From Williamsia muralis NBRC 105860 (GTDB lineage: Bacteria > Actinomycetota > Actinomycetes > Mycobacteriales > Mycobacteriaceae): 64,000 nt of DNA. Made by a program: the position numbers and the translations under genes. Shown here piece after piece: positions 8,896 through 16,474 of this stretch. Location of the stretch: contig NZ_BDAP01000002.1 of assembly GCF_001598915.1 (NCBI RefSeq), positions 558,001-622,000 on the forward strand. The letters run 5' to 3'. Below the pieces are notes generated by a model. It saw only the letters and a program-made list of their open reading frames with translations. It was not told where the DNA came from and did no database searches. The stretch's first letter is position 1; each line of letters starts with the position of its first letter.

Positions 8896-9432
8896 TTACC
8901 CGGCCAGCGTGCGGTAACGCGATCGGTGAAAGACCAGCGGTGCACATTCCGGTGCCGCCTCGAACGTCTCGATCCGGAGTACAACGATCGTGTGGTCACC
9001 TGCTGAGAATTCTTCGTAGAGGGAGCAGACGAAGGTGGCGGCCGCGTCTTCTAGGAGGACCGCACCTTCAGCGGTACGGCGAACAGGTATGCGCGCCAAA
9101 CGCTGTGATGACTCGCCGCCGAACTGTACACAGACCTGTTCGTGGGTATCGCCGAGAAAACTCACCCCGACATGGGTGGCGGTCTGCAGGCCGGCCCACG
9201 TCCGTGATCCGTTCTGAACACAGAATGACAGCAGCGGTGGTTCGAGTGAAACCGACGTCAGTGAACTCACCAGCATCCCGGTGGGGTGGGGTTCGATATC
9301 GGCACATACTGCAGCAACGCCGCTGGGCAGGCATCCGAACGCGCGTCGCAAATCTGCCGCACCCTGGGTGGGAACGTCATTGTGACGGTTGGCCGATTCC
9401 TTGGGTGCGGCGGGGGTGGCGGTGGCGTCCAT
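8896..9432 (-). CDS. Flavin reductase, partner of the monooxygenase
   Basis: The 178-residue protein is a flavin reductase-like (FMN-binding split barrel) protein of the HsaB/HpaC type. Typical elements are the N-terminal LRRAFGCLPSGVAAVCA, the central LVSSLTSVSLEPPLLSFCV and the C-terminal GDHTIVVLRIETFE. It should use NAD(P)H to reduce free FMN or FAD and pass it to the monooxygenase just downstream. It is the first gene of the minus-strand cluster, and the promoter immediately upstream carries a TTGACT/AGTCAA palindrome. Confidence 0.9.
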   Translation of the reverse strand: MDATATPAAPKESANRHNDVPTQGAADLRRAFGCLPSGVAAVCADIEPHPTGMLVSSLTSVSLEPPLLSFCVQNGSRTWAGLQTATHVGVSFLGDTHEQVCVQFGGESSQRLARIPVRRTAEGAVLLEDAAATFVCSLYEEFSAGDHTIVVLRIETFEAAPECAPLVFHRSRYRTLAG

Positions 9433-9452
9433 GGCACGACGGTATAGTTTCG

Positions 9453-9467
9453 TTGACTGTAAGTCAA
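9453..9467. promoter_or_regulatory. Palindromic operator in the flavin monooxygenase operon promoter
   Basis: TTGACTgtaAGTCAA is a perfect 6-bp-arm palindrome with a 3-base spacer, 21 bases upstream of the flavin reductase start. On the minus strand it overlaps a plausible -35 (TTGACT), with TACCGT as -10 after 17 bases. A repressor bound here would block RNA polymerase. Which regulator uses it is not shown by the sequence. Confidence 0.5.
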
Positions 9468-9542
9468 TGAAAATCTCGTCCGCTCTGGACGGTCGTTCCC
9501 GCGACTACACAAGGCAGACGCCTTGGTCTGTGTTCTGGTCAA

Positions 9543-9785
9543 TGGCGCGGAGCAACCGCGACACGAGTACGTCGAGACGTGGTCGCAACCACCGAAACCT
9601 TCCCGGACTACAGGTGGGAGTTGCGCCGAGCAATCGTGGAGGGCGAGCGGCTCGCCGTGGGCTCAGCGAACCACGTGAATGTCATAGTCGGCCTCATTTG
9701 GACGACATCAATTGCGGCACAATTGAACTCGCCGACAATACCTCTGCGTTGTCGCACTCGACCGGCTGCCACGCCGCCTCGGTGA
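9543..9785 (+). pseudogene. Remnant of a SnoaL-like ester cyclase gene
   Basis: The 524-base gap between the flavin reductase and the MarR gene contains a short plus-strand frame whose translation includes ETFPDYRWELRRAIVEG, a phrase very like the middle of SnoaL-like ester cyclases (NTF2 fold). The similarity stops soon after, and no complete 130-150 residue protein can be assembled in one frame. I read it as a decayed gene. The rest of the gap shows no gene. Confidence 0.4.
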
Positions 9786-9956
9786 GGCGATGCAATGGAT
9801 CGAGCGAACATCGGGTCTTGAACATGATGTGCGTTGTGGGGCTTGACCATTCGATAAGTTGACGTGGCGCCAGTGGTTCAGTCATGGGTATTGAAACTAC
9901 GGATGTTGTCGGCGCTCGACGAGCGGATTGCAACGCAATCGTGCGAGCGGCACTTG

Positions 9957-10484
9957 TTAGTCCTGTGTCTTGTCGCTACGAGCAATCGGTGACGCCAGGA
10001 CGTCGGCGAGCGCGGGGTCGACTGCAGCAGCGATCAGGCGGGCGGCCGAGCCCAGCTGTTCGAGCTGGGCGGCGTCCATGGCATCGACGACGAGCCGCCG
10101 CACCTCCTCGACGTGCGTGGGCGCAATACGCTGGAGCTCTTGCCAGCCCGTCTCGGTCATGAGTACTTCGGTTCGTCGGCCGGCGCCGCCGCACGACCGG
10201 CGCTCCACCCAGCCGGCCGCCTCGAGACGTGAGACGGCGTGCGACAGGCGGGACAGTGACCCCTTGGCTTCCATGGCCAGATCGCTCATCACGCTGACGT
10301 GTCCGGGAGCGTTCGACAACGACACCATCACGCTGTACTCGTAGAAGTTGATTCCGGCGACCTGTTTCAACTGCGTGTCGAGCTTGCCGGGCAGGGTCAT
10401 CAGCACTGCGACGAGGGATGCCCAGTCGCGCTGTTGATCGGGGGATAGCCACACGTCATCCTGCGTATCCGGGGTGTCAGTCAC
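9957..10484 (-). CDS. MarR family regulator
   Basis: The 175-residue product is a MarR-type winged-helix regulator. The conserved core is INFYEYSVMVSLSNAP, followed by the HTH region VMSDLAMEAKGSLSRLSHAV and the wing with VERRSCGGAGRRTEVLMTE. It is divergently transcribed from an azoreductase-like gene, with two palindromic sites in the 90-base gap. This layout is typical of MarR regulators that sense electrophiles, quinones or disulfide stress and derepress a quinone reductase. The effector itself cannot be read. Confidence 0.92.
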   Translation of the reverse strand: MTDTPDTQDDVWLSPDQQRDWASLVAVLMTLPGKLDTQLKQVAGINFYEYSVMVSLSNAPGHVSVMSDLAMEAKGSLSRLSHAVSRLEAAGWVERRSCGGAGRRTEVLMTETGWQELQRIAPTHVEEVRRLVVDAMDAAQLEQLGSAARLIAAAVDPALADVLASPIARSDKTQD

Positions 10485-10502
10485 GCGACCATTCTAGCGA
10501 AC

Positions 10503-10552
10503 TTGAATGTTCAACAATGACGCGTATGGTTCAACTTGCACGTTCAAGTTGA
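10503..10552. promoter_or_regulatory. Two MarR-type operators between marR-like and azoreductase genes
   Basis: The first site is TTGAA-tg-TTCAA (10503-10514). The second is TCAACTTG-N6-CAAGTTGA (10531-10552), with perfect 8-bp arms. Both share the core TTGAA/CAAGTT, and their centres lie about 33 bases (three helical turns) apart, so two dimers could bind the same DNA face and control both divergent genes. Confidence 0.6.
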
Positions 10553-10574
10553 CAGCTCACCCAAGGAGAACCCC

Positions 10575-11222
10575 ATGACCCTCTTCCGTCTCGACGCCAG
10601 CATCCGAGTCGAAGGATCACACAGCCGCGCAATTGCCGACATCGTCGAACAGGAGTGGATGGCGGGGCATCCCGACGACCGGATCATCCGGCGCCACGTT
10701 GGCACCGAGCCGATCCCCGCAACGACCTGGGCCACAGCTGCTTTCGCCGGCTACACCCCTGAGGATCAGCAGTCGCCCGAGCAACGCGAAGCGCTCGGTG
10801 TCGCGGCCGAACTGGCTGATGAGCTCATCGCCGCCGACGCTCTGCTGTTCGCTGTGCCGCTGTACAACTTCGGAGTGTCCCAACACTTCAAGACCTGGGT
10901 AGACACCGTCATGACCGACCCGCGCTTCAGTCCGGCAGCCGCTCCGGTTCTCGCGGGTAGGCCTGCGGTGCTCGTGACGGTCCAAGGTGGCAACTACGCG
11001 GCCGGGACACCACGCGAGGGCTGGGACCACGCGACCGGTTGGATGCGTCGCATCCTCGCCGATGTCTGGAGCCTGGACCTCGAGGTCGTCGAAACCGCGT
11101 TCACCCTCGTCGGTGAGAACCCGGCGCTCGATGAGTTCACGAATCTCGCCGCAACGCTTCGTAGCGAAGCCGAGCAGCTCGCTCGAAAGCACGGGCAGGC
11201 GCTTGGGGCCGCTCGCGTCTGA
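10575..11222 (+). CDS. FMN-dependent NADH-azoreductase / quinone reductase
   Basis: This 215-residue flavodoxin-fold protein is of the AzoR type. It opens with LFRLDASIRVEGSHSR, the FMN phosphate-binding loop region, followed by the conserved PLYNFGVSQHFKTWVD block and the VTVQGGNYAAGTP loop. Such enzymes use NADH to reduce azo dyes or quinones by two electrons. The ATG at 10575 is chosen because AGGAG lies six bases upstream. The divergent MarR gene and the shared operators suggest induction by electrophilic or quinone stress. Confidence 0.9.
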   Translation: MTLFRLDASIRVEGSHSRAIADIVEQEWMAGHPDDRIIRRHVGTEPIPATTWATAAFAGYTPEDQQSPEQREALGVAAELADELIAADALLFAVPLYNFGVSQHFKTWVDTVMTDPRFSPAAAPVLAGRPAVLVTVQGGNYAAGTPREGWDHATGWMRRILADVWSLDLEVVETAFTLVGENPALDEFTNLAATLRSEAEQLARKHGQALGAARV

Positions 11223-11349
11223 GGTCAGAGATGCTGCGCGGGCAGCGATGTCGTGGGTCAAACCCACAGTCGTGGCTACCCACGCACGTGCGAGTTCTTC
11301 AGCGGCGTCAGGTGCGGTTCGCTAGCGTGGTCTTGTGGGGGAGCAGTTG

Positions 11350-12681
11350 ATGGTCCAGACCTTGTCGGTGTCGATGGATTATGGGTATTTCGTGTTGTGT
11401 GATGGTGGTGATCCGCCGGCCAACGACATCGAGTTGCTGCGCCGCGCGCAGGCGCATCCTCCCAGCGCGAGTGATGGACGCAGCGTTCTGATTTCGAGTC
11501 CGCACCAAAACAACTTCGACATGATCATCGAGGTGCAGGTCTGGGACGAGCGGCCGCCGGAGGACCGGGATGCCTGGCAGCAGGTGAGCGAGAACCTGCT
11601 GCGCATCGCCGGCGCGGAACTGATGTATGTGTCGCCGACGATGGGCGAAGCCTCTTGCGTCGTTCCTCCTGGCCGTTACCTTGCGGAGGTCAGTGGCCGT
11701 GGATTTGTGAACTACGGGTGGCCTGGGTCGACTCAGCCTGGCGACCAGTGGAGAGTGCGACTGTGGCCCGCCGGCAGCGATCGGCCGCGCCCGGCCCAAC
11801 AGTGGCACCAGCCTGGGTACGGAACCCCGCCCCCGGTGCCCTACCCGCAGCCTGCCAGCGGCACGATCACACCGGTGGCCGATTCCCCCGGCTACATTCG
11901 CGAGGCGGGCGTCGAGGACCTCTCTGATGAGCAACGCCGCTTCCGCGAGGATTACTACCGCCGGGGCGAGACCGTTCAGGCGCGCGGCGGGGAGTTGGTC
12001 ACCAAAGACGATTTCGGTTGGTGGACCGAACAATTCGGCTGGTGGGAAAACGCCGGCTACTGCATCACCCTCTTTCGCGATCTGCCGGCATCGGAGGTGC
12101 TTGCGGGACTGCGTGCTGAGCCCTGCGGCCTCTCTCACGGCATCGCTGAACTCGCCGAAACCTCCGCGCGGCTGCGGGCCGAGCAGGGTGGTCGCCAGCT
12201 TGTGGTCGGTGTGGCTGATCTGGCCGAGTGGGCCGGCTGGACCCTGATGGTCGAAGTAGGTGGCAACATCGGCGATACGCGCCGTTTGATCGGCCCCCTG
12301 TCACCGGGACGAATGATCGTCTCGAACTGGCGCAGCAGCGACGACCGTGCTCGGTTCAGTTACTGGAACGACCGAACTCTGATGTTCGGATTTGATCCCC
12401 ACCATCCCAACGATCGTCACGGCGCCGACCGGGACGGGATCTGGTTCACAATGATGCAACAGATCGGATTGGACCTCGGCCAGCCTGCGGGGTCGGCGGG
12501 CACATTCGCACTGGCCGAACGCATACCCTCGATCAGCGCGTCCACACCGACCACATTCACCGACTCCACCTTCCTCCTCGGCCGGGTCACCTTGCCCGAC
12601 AGTGACGACCTCTGCCACTACGACGACCGTTTAGAGGCGGGGTGGATGCATCCCTACGACTGGGATGACCACAGAGAATAA
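11350..12681 (+). CDS. Two-domain orphan protein with C-terminal DUF6461-like domain
   Basis: I do not recognise a function. The 443-residue product has an N-terminal domain of about 135 residues, a Pro/Gln-rich linker (around PPPVPYPQPAS), and a C-terminal domain like the DUF6461 family: WWENAGYCITLF, then a Glu-Val pair, PLSPGRMIVSNW, a W-D-x-T strand and a final LAER. The same pattern occurs in the proteins at 14712-15350 and 15857-16474, so the three are probably paralogues. ATG 11350 is preferred over GTG 11335 because GGGGAG precedes it. No signal peptide or membrane segment is visible, so it is likely cytoplasmic. Confidence 0.75.
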   Translation: MVQTLSVSMDYGYFVLCDGGDPPANDIELLRRAQAHPPSASDGRSVLISSPHQNNFDMIIEVQVWDERPPEDRDAWQQVSENLLRIAGAELMYVSPTMGEASCVVPPGRYLAEVSGRGFVNYGWPGSTQPGDQWRVRLWPAGSDRPRPAQQWHQPGYGTPPPVPYPQPASGTITPVADSPGYIREAGVEDLSDEQRRFREDYYRRGETVQARGGELVTKDDFGWWTEQFGWWENAGYCITLFRDLPASEVLAGLRAEPCGLSHGIAELAETSARLRAEQGGRQLVVGVADLAEWAGWTLMVEVGGNIGDTRRLIGPLSPGRMIVSNWRSSDDRARFSYWNDRTLMFGFDPHHPNDRHGADRDGIWFTMMQQIGLDLGQPAGSAGTFALAERIPSISASTPTTFTDSTFLLGRVTLPDSDDLCHYDDRLEAGWMHPYDWDDHRE

Positions 12682-12766
12682 GCCAGGCAACCGGCTTCTG
12701 GTCTGTGGCGGGGTTTTCGCCGGCGGCGTAGGCTGCCGATCATGAACTCGTCGCCACGTCGAAAGA

Positions 12767-14197
12767 ATGTCTGCGTCTAACCCCACACCGCGGAACCAGA
12801 TTCCGGCCGTCTCAGACCTCGTTGGACAGATTGCACTCCAGATTGGTGCTCGCACTCTGTTGCCGTTGAACCTCGCTAACACGATCCGCGTGCAAGGGTC
12901 GTCAGTTACGGTTCCGGACACCCAACTCAAGCTCAAAATAGCCGTTCACCACGTCGCCGACCACGGCTCATTTGCGGCCGGTTCAGGACCCCAGGCGGTA
13001 ACTGTGACCATCTATCCCTTCCCCGCGGGACTGACCTCCACCGAGGCAACCCGCGACAGCGCGAGCACTCTTATTCCAGACGCCGAAGCAGAAGCATGGC
13101 TCCGAGTCCTTATCGGCGACGACCTAGCCGACTACGCCTACCACCTCCACACCAACGTCCAACCCAGACGTGATCGCACCCCGGTGCACCGGCACCAAAA
13201 GATCTTCGCGTCCCTCATCGACCGGCGTGGCCGCAACATCCTCGCGCCAGACAACTTCCGATGGCAGCGCCTCAGTCACACCAGCCAGCAACTACCCCGC
13301 AAACTCGAACCATCAACGCACAACACCCAACTGATCAGACTGCTCGCCGAGTCCGGGCCGTTCACAGACGCTGAATTGGTTCGCGACCTCCGAACGAACC
13401 CCGACGGGACATGGCGAATACAACTCACCGGCGAGGACCTTGACCAACTCACTCCGGTGGCCCGCGACGCCGTCGAGCACGCCTACCAACTGTTCCGAAT
13501 ACGAGGCGCCATCGACACCCGACTGTGCCCCGAGCGTCTCATCGCCACCCCACACGACGTGCAACTGCACTTCAAGTGGACACGAAACCCGAACACCTTC
13601 GCCATCACCACCAACCTGCCCCAGACTGAGGCGGACCTCCGATCACCGGCCACCACCCCCGCCGCCTGGGCGTCCTATCAGGCTCTGTTCTGGATGGAAG
13701 AACTCGGCACCGGCTGGGTGCGATGGGCCCAGCGCACCCGCACGAACGACGTCATCCACCTCGGCCGCCGCCACGAGCCCGCGCGCGACGGCTACAGCCC
13801 CGGAGGACGGCTTCGGCCCCGAGTGGACAACCAAGGACTGGTGTCCATCCCGCACGGCGAGAACCTGGCCATGAACGCCACCACCAAGTTTCGGGCCGAC
13901 CAACTCATCGCATGGCACCACGAGCTCGACATTCGCGACAAGCCATACGCGCTCGCGGCCCACGCGGTCATCGCCTGGACCGACACCCCAGGTGTCGCAT
14001 CACTGAACATCCTCGACGCACTCCCCACCACCCCTACCCGCAGCATCCGCCGGGCAGCGTTCCACGCCATCCACGACGCCGCCGACGCCGGCGCGCGGCT
14101 CATCACCACCACTCTCACCGCACCAGTACTGGCCGAGCTCGGATTTGCCACGGATACCGATGGCCAACGCGTCCTGGATGTACTGACGATGCCCTAA
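12767..14197 (+). CDS. Orphan protein of unknown function
   Basis: This 476-residue product matches no family I know. It has no signal peptide or membrane segment and is rich in Asp, Arg, His and Thr. A middle stretch (LIDRRGRNILAPDNFRWQRL) and a segment with GYSPGGRLRPRVDNQGLVSI look structured but give no function. The third codon position is very strongly C-biased, more so than in the neighbouring island genes, which supports it being a real coding region. It follows the first DUF6461-like gene by 85 bases on the same strand and ends before a hairpin. Confidence 0.7.
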   Translation: MSASNPTPRNQIPAVSDLVGQIALQIGARTLLPLNLANTIRVQGSSVTVPDTQLKLKIAVHHVADHGSFAAGSGPQAVTVTIYPFPAGLTSTEATRDSASTLIPDAEAEAWLRVLIGDDLADYAYHLHTNVQPRRDRTPVHRHQKIFASLIDRRGRNILAPDNFRWQRLSHTSQQLPRKLEPSTHNTQLIRLLAESGPFTDAELVRDLRTNPDGTWRIQLTGEDLDQLTPVARDAVEHAYQLFRIRGAIDTRLCPERLIATPHDVQLHFKWTRNPNTFAITTNLPQTEADLRSPATTPAAWASYQALFWMEELGTGWVRWAQRTRTNDVIHLGRRHEPARDGYSPGGRLRPRVDNQGLVSIPHGENLAMNATTKFRADQLIAWHHELDIRDKPYALAAHAVIAWTDTPGVASLNILDALPTTPTRSIRRAAFHAIHDAADAGARLITTTLTAPVLAELGFATDTDGQRVLDVLTMP

Positions 14198-14226
14198 AGA
14201 CGCCAACCTCACCTCACCCATGCGAC

Positions 14227-14262
14227 GCTTACACGGATCCGCGAGTGCGCCCCCGTGTAAGC
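14227..14262. terminator. Hairpin after the 476-residue orphan gene
   Basis: A perfect 10-bp inverted repeat (GCTTACACGG / CCGTGTAAGC) with a 16-base loop lies between the stop of the plus-strand orphan gene and the convergent small membrane gene. No T tract follows on either strand, so termination is likely but not certain. Confidence 0.5.
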
Positions 14263-14332
14263 CCGGGCTATGTTTCGTCACTAGTGAGAGGGATCGGCAA
14301 TTCCGATCAATAACAATGGGCGCCCGAGCTTT

Positions 14333-14542
14333 TCATCCGTTTCGACGACGTTTGGTCACCAATCGCCAACCGCTGTTGAGCGCCAGTGCGGCCCCTACGA
14401 AACCGATCAGTGTCGGTGAAAAAACCTCGGGCTCGCCTGCGTGAGTAATGCCCCAGAACAGACCGAATGCGACGCCGCCGAGACCAATCACTAGGGCAAC
14501 AAGATGGGCCGAATTGACGCGGGTGCGGCCGACGGTATGCAT
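14333..14542 (-). CDS. Small two-helix membrane protein
   Basis: The 69-residue product has two hydrophobic stretches (about residues 12-31 and 42-56) and a basic C-terminus (TKRRRNG), giving a hairpin-shaped inner-membrane protein. No family is recognised. A GGAGG lies almost directly against the ATG, closer than ideal, so the start or the gene itself is not certain. It lies at the 3' end of the minus-strand run of island genes. Confidence 0.5.
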   Translation of the reverse strand: MHTVGRTRVNSAHLVALVIGLGGVAFGLFWGITHAGEPEVFSPTLIGFVGAALALNSGWRLVTKRRRNG

Positions 14543-14588
14543 GCCTCCACACTCGCACGCCGCGGAGATGGTCGCTAATTAGGTTATC

Positions 14589-14711
14589 TCAAGTAAACGT
14601 GACGCAGCGGCGGTAGAGCCACCACGCGCCGGTCCCAAGCAACTGAATCATCCAGGCGAGCAATAGCCAAAGCCACGAACGTGCGGCGGCCTCGCAGGGC
14701 CGTTCCGGCAC
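14589..14711 (-). CDS. 40-residue single-helix membrane peptide coupled to the gene before it
   Basis: This short frame starts with GTG at 14711, directly after the TGA of the DUF6461-like gene, so it is placed for translational coupling. The product has about 40 residues, with one tryptophan- and leucine-rich helix (WLWLLLAWMIQLL) followed by a basic turn (YRRC). No family is known. The evidence is position and the clear membrane helix only. It could be chance in GC-rich DNA, though this stretch is less GC-rich than its surroundings. Confidence 0.4.
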   Translation of the reverse strand: MPERPCEAAARSWLWLLLAWMIQLLGTGAWWLYRRCVTFT

Positions 14712-15350
14712 TCACTTGGGCGCAGCGGGTTGGACAAGCCCAAGCTTAAATTCGTTGCTGTGGAACATCTCTGGGTGTACTGGGGTTCCGGTCACTCTCT
14801 CGGCTAAGGCCAGGGTGGCTTCGTTGATCGGGACGTCGCGGGCATCGCGGGTCATGGTGATGTCAAGGCCTACCTCGCTCATGACTTGGAGGTGGTCGTC
14901 GGGGTGAGCGCCGGTTCGGCCGGCACCTGGCACCAGTGGTTCGAATTGCAGTTCTAGAGTCCCATCGATCCACCACCAGAACTGGCTCAACCCCAAGGCG
15001 TAATAGCAGGACACGATTTGCCGGCCACGGGACATCGGCTCCATGTGCTTCGAGGTGACGCCGATAAATCCGGTGCTCTCGACCATGAGCGTGGTGGCGC
15101 CAATAGCGGTGGCTGCAACGAGCATCTTCCCGAACGGGCCTCCGCCGCGCGTGTCCCAGGCTTCGCCTGCCCGAATGTGAAGGTCGTCGACGCCGATCAC
15201 TGTTGACGTGTGTTCGGCCTCTAGCAGGGTTAGGACCTCGCCGGGTGTGGCATCGGTGATGTGCGTGAAGCAGTACCCGGCCTCCTGCCACACTGCGAAC
15301 TCGTCGGACGTGAGCCATTCGTAGTCGCTGTAAGTAGCGGTCGACTTCAT
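14712..15350 (-). CDS. DUF6461-like protein, paralogue 2
   Basis: The 212-residue protein consists of a single DUF6461-like domain. It shares with its two neighbours the sequence WQEAGYCFTHI, a conserved Glu-Val after a Pro, a strand ending in VESTGFIGV, MSRGRQIVSCYY, W-x-DGTL, and a C-terminal ALAERVTGTPVHPEMF. The function is unknown. Families of this kind often appear as repeated, divergent copies in immunity or conflict gene arrays, which is inference here. The tiny membrane peptide gene starts at the very next base after its stop. Confidence 0.75.
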   Translation of the reverse strand: MKSTATYSDYEWLTSDEFAVWQEAGYCFTHITDATPGEVLTLLEAEHTSTVIGVDDLHIRAGEAWDTRGGGPFGKMLVAATAIGATTLMVESTGFIGVTSKHMEPMSRGRQIVSCYYALGLSQFWWWIDGTLELQFEPLVPGAGRTGAHPDDHLQVMSEVGLDITMTRDARDVPINEATLALAERVTGTPVHPEMFHSNEFKLGLVQPAAPK

Positions 15351-15428
15351 GAATAACGATCCCTAACTGCTATCACTCGACGCGAGGGTGAGGCCACCTT
15401 AACTCGAACGCCAACGCGCGTCAGGTGG

Positions 15429-15860
15429 CTACGGGATCCTCAACCAGTCGATCCAATTGTCAGCGTTGGCGACGTCGGTACAGCCGTAAATGCTTTGTGC
15501 GCCATTCGGGATCGTGCAGTTCCATGATCGGCCTGCCACAGTGATGACCTGAGGCCGGTCATCAACAGGTGTATTCCTCACTACCGCGGCTATAGCGTCT
15601 GCGTCGGCACACGACGTATCTCCGAACGCTACGGCCTTCCCTATGGTTGCGTTGAGCTCAAGCTGGACGGTGCAATTGTGGCCGAATGACGCTCGCGCGG
15701 TCGGTGCCCTAGAAGTCGATGTATCTGGCGAGCCAGTGTGGGCACCATCGCGAGTTGTAGGGCTACACCCGACGGTGGCCACAATGAGGGCGATAGCCAC
15801 CCCAGTCACAGGCAATGCGCGTCCGAAATATGTTGGCGGAAATTGCGTATGAGACTTCAC
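15429..15860 (-). CDS. Small secreted lipoprotein, possibly DUF4333-like
   Basis: The 143-residue protein has an N-terminal signal with lipobox VATVGC (lipidated cysteine at about 32), a Thr/Ser-rich spacer, and an extracellular domain of about 85 residues with cysteines in NCTV, SCADA, WNCTI and YGCTD that could form two disulfides. The layout resembles small mycobacterial lipoproteins of the DUF4333 kind, but I cannot confirm that. The start overlaps the stop of the upstream DUF6461-like gene by four bases, so the two are co-translated and may work together across the membrane. Confidence 0.75.
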   Translation of the reverse strand: MKSHTQFPPTYFGRALPVTGVAIALIVATVGCSPTTRDGAHTGSPDTSTSRAPTARASFGHNCTVQLELNATIGKAVAFGDTSCADADAIAAVVRNTPVDDRPQVITVAGRSWNCTIPNGAQSIYGCTDVANADNWIDWLRIP

Positions 15861-16474
15861 GAGTGTGCTCTCGGGGGCGCGTCCGCATCTCCGCAGACAA
15901 ACTCGCCGTTGGTGAAGAAGTCAGCTGTCACGGGTAGGCCCGTGTAGTTGGCAGCCATCGCGAACATCCCATCGAGTATGTGAAATCTGCCGTCTGGGCG
16001 CCGACCATCCACTTCAGGGTCTGGATCCAGGCCGGCCTCGCGCATCAGGGAGGGCCAGTCACCAGCCAGAGGATCTGTGGTGAAGCTGTCTCGAAGCAGC
16101 GGATCGAAACTGGCAAAGATTGAGCCGTCGTGCCAGATGGCGAATTGACTGCCTGCGTTGATGCTTTGGAAGATCGAGACGACCTGCCGGCCTTTCGAGA
16201 GCGGCAGTATCACGTTGCTGTCTACCCCGACGATGCTGGCGGGGGCTATCGCGACTGTCCAGGTTGACAGTTGCGCTGCACCCACAATGCCGAAGTGTTC
16301 CCAACCCTGCTCGTTGACGGCGGCCAGACCGGTCACTGTGCGTAGGCGTTCAGGGGCCATGGCATCGATCACTTCATTGGGGTCGGCATCGCTGACATAG
16401 GTGACACATAACGCGTTTTCGACCCACGGATAGTCCGCCAGAAACCAGGTGAAATCGTCATAGGTGTACGCCAC
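15857..16474 (-). CDS. DUF6461-like protein, paralogue 3
   Basis: The 205-residue protein has the same pattern as the other two copies: WVENALCVTYV, DPNEVIDAM, a central APASIVGV strand, LSKGRQVVSIF, a W-x-DGSI strand followed by F-x-P, a GLD motif, and TGLPVTADFF at the end. Its start lies inside the end of the VbhA-like gene (17-base overlap), and its stop overlaps the lipoprotein start by four bases, so the three form one operon. Function is unknown. The run of paralogues suggests repeated duplication and divergence. Confidence 0.75.
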   Translation of the reverse strand: MAYTYDDFTWFLADYPWVENALCVTYVSDADPNEVIDAMAPERLRTVTGLAAVNEQGWEHFGIVGAAQLSTWTVAIAPASIVGVDSNVILPLSKGRQVVSIFQSINAGSQFAIWHDGSIFASFDPLLRDSFTTDPLAGDWPSLMREAGLDPDPEVDGRRPDGRFHILDGMFAMAANYTGLPVTADFFTNGEFVCGDADAPPRAHS

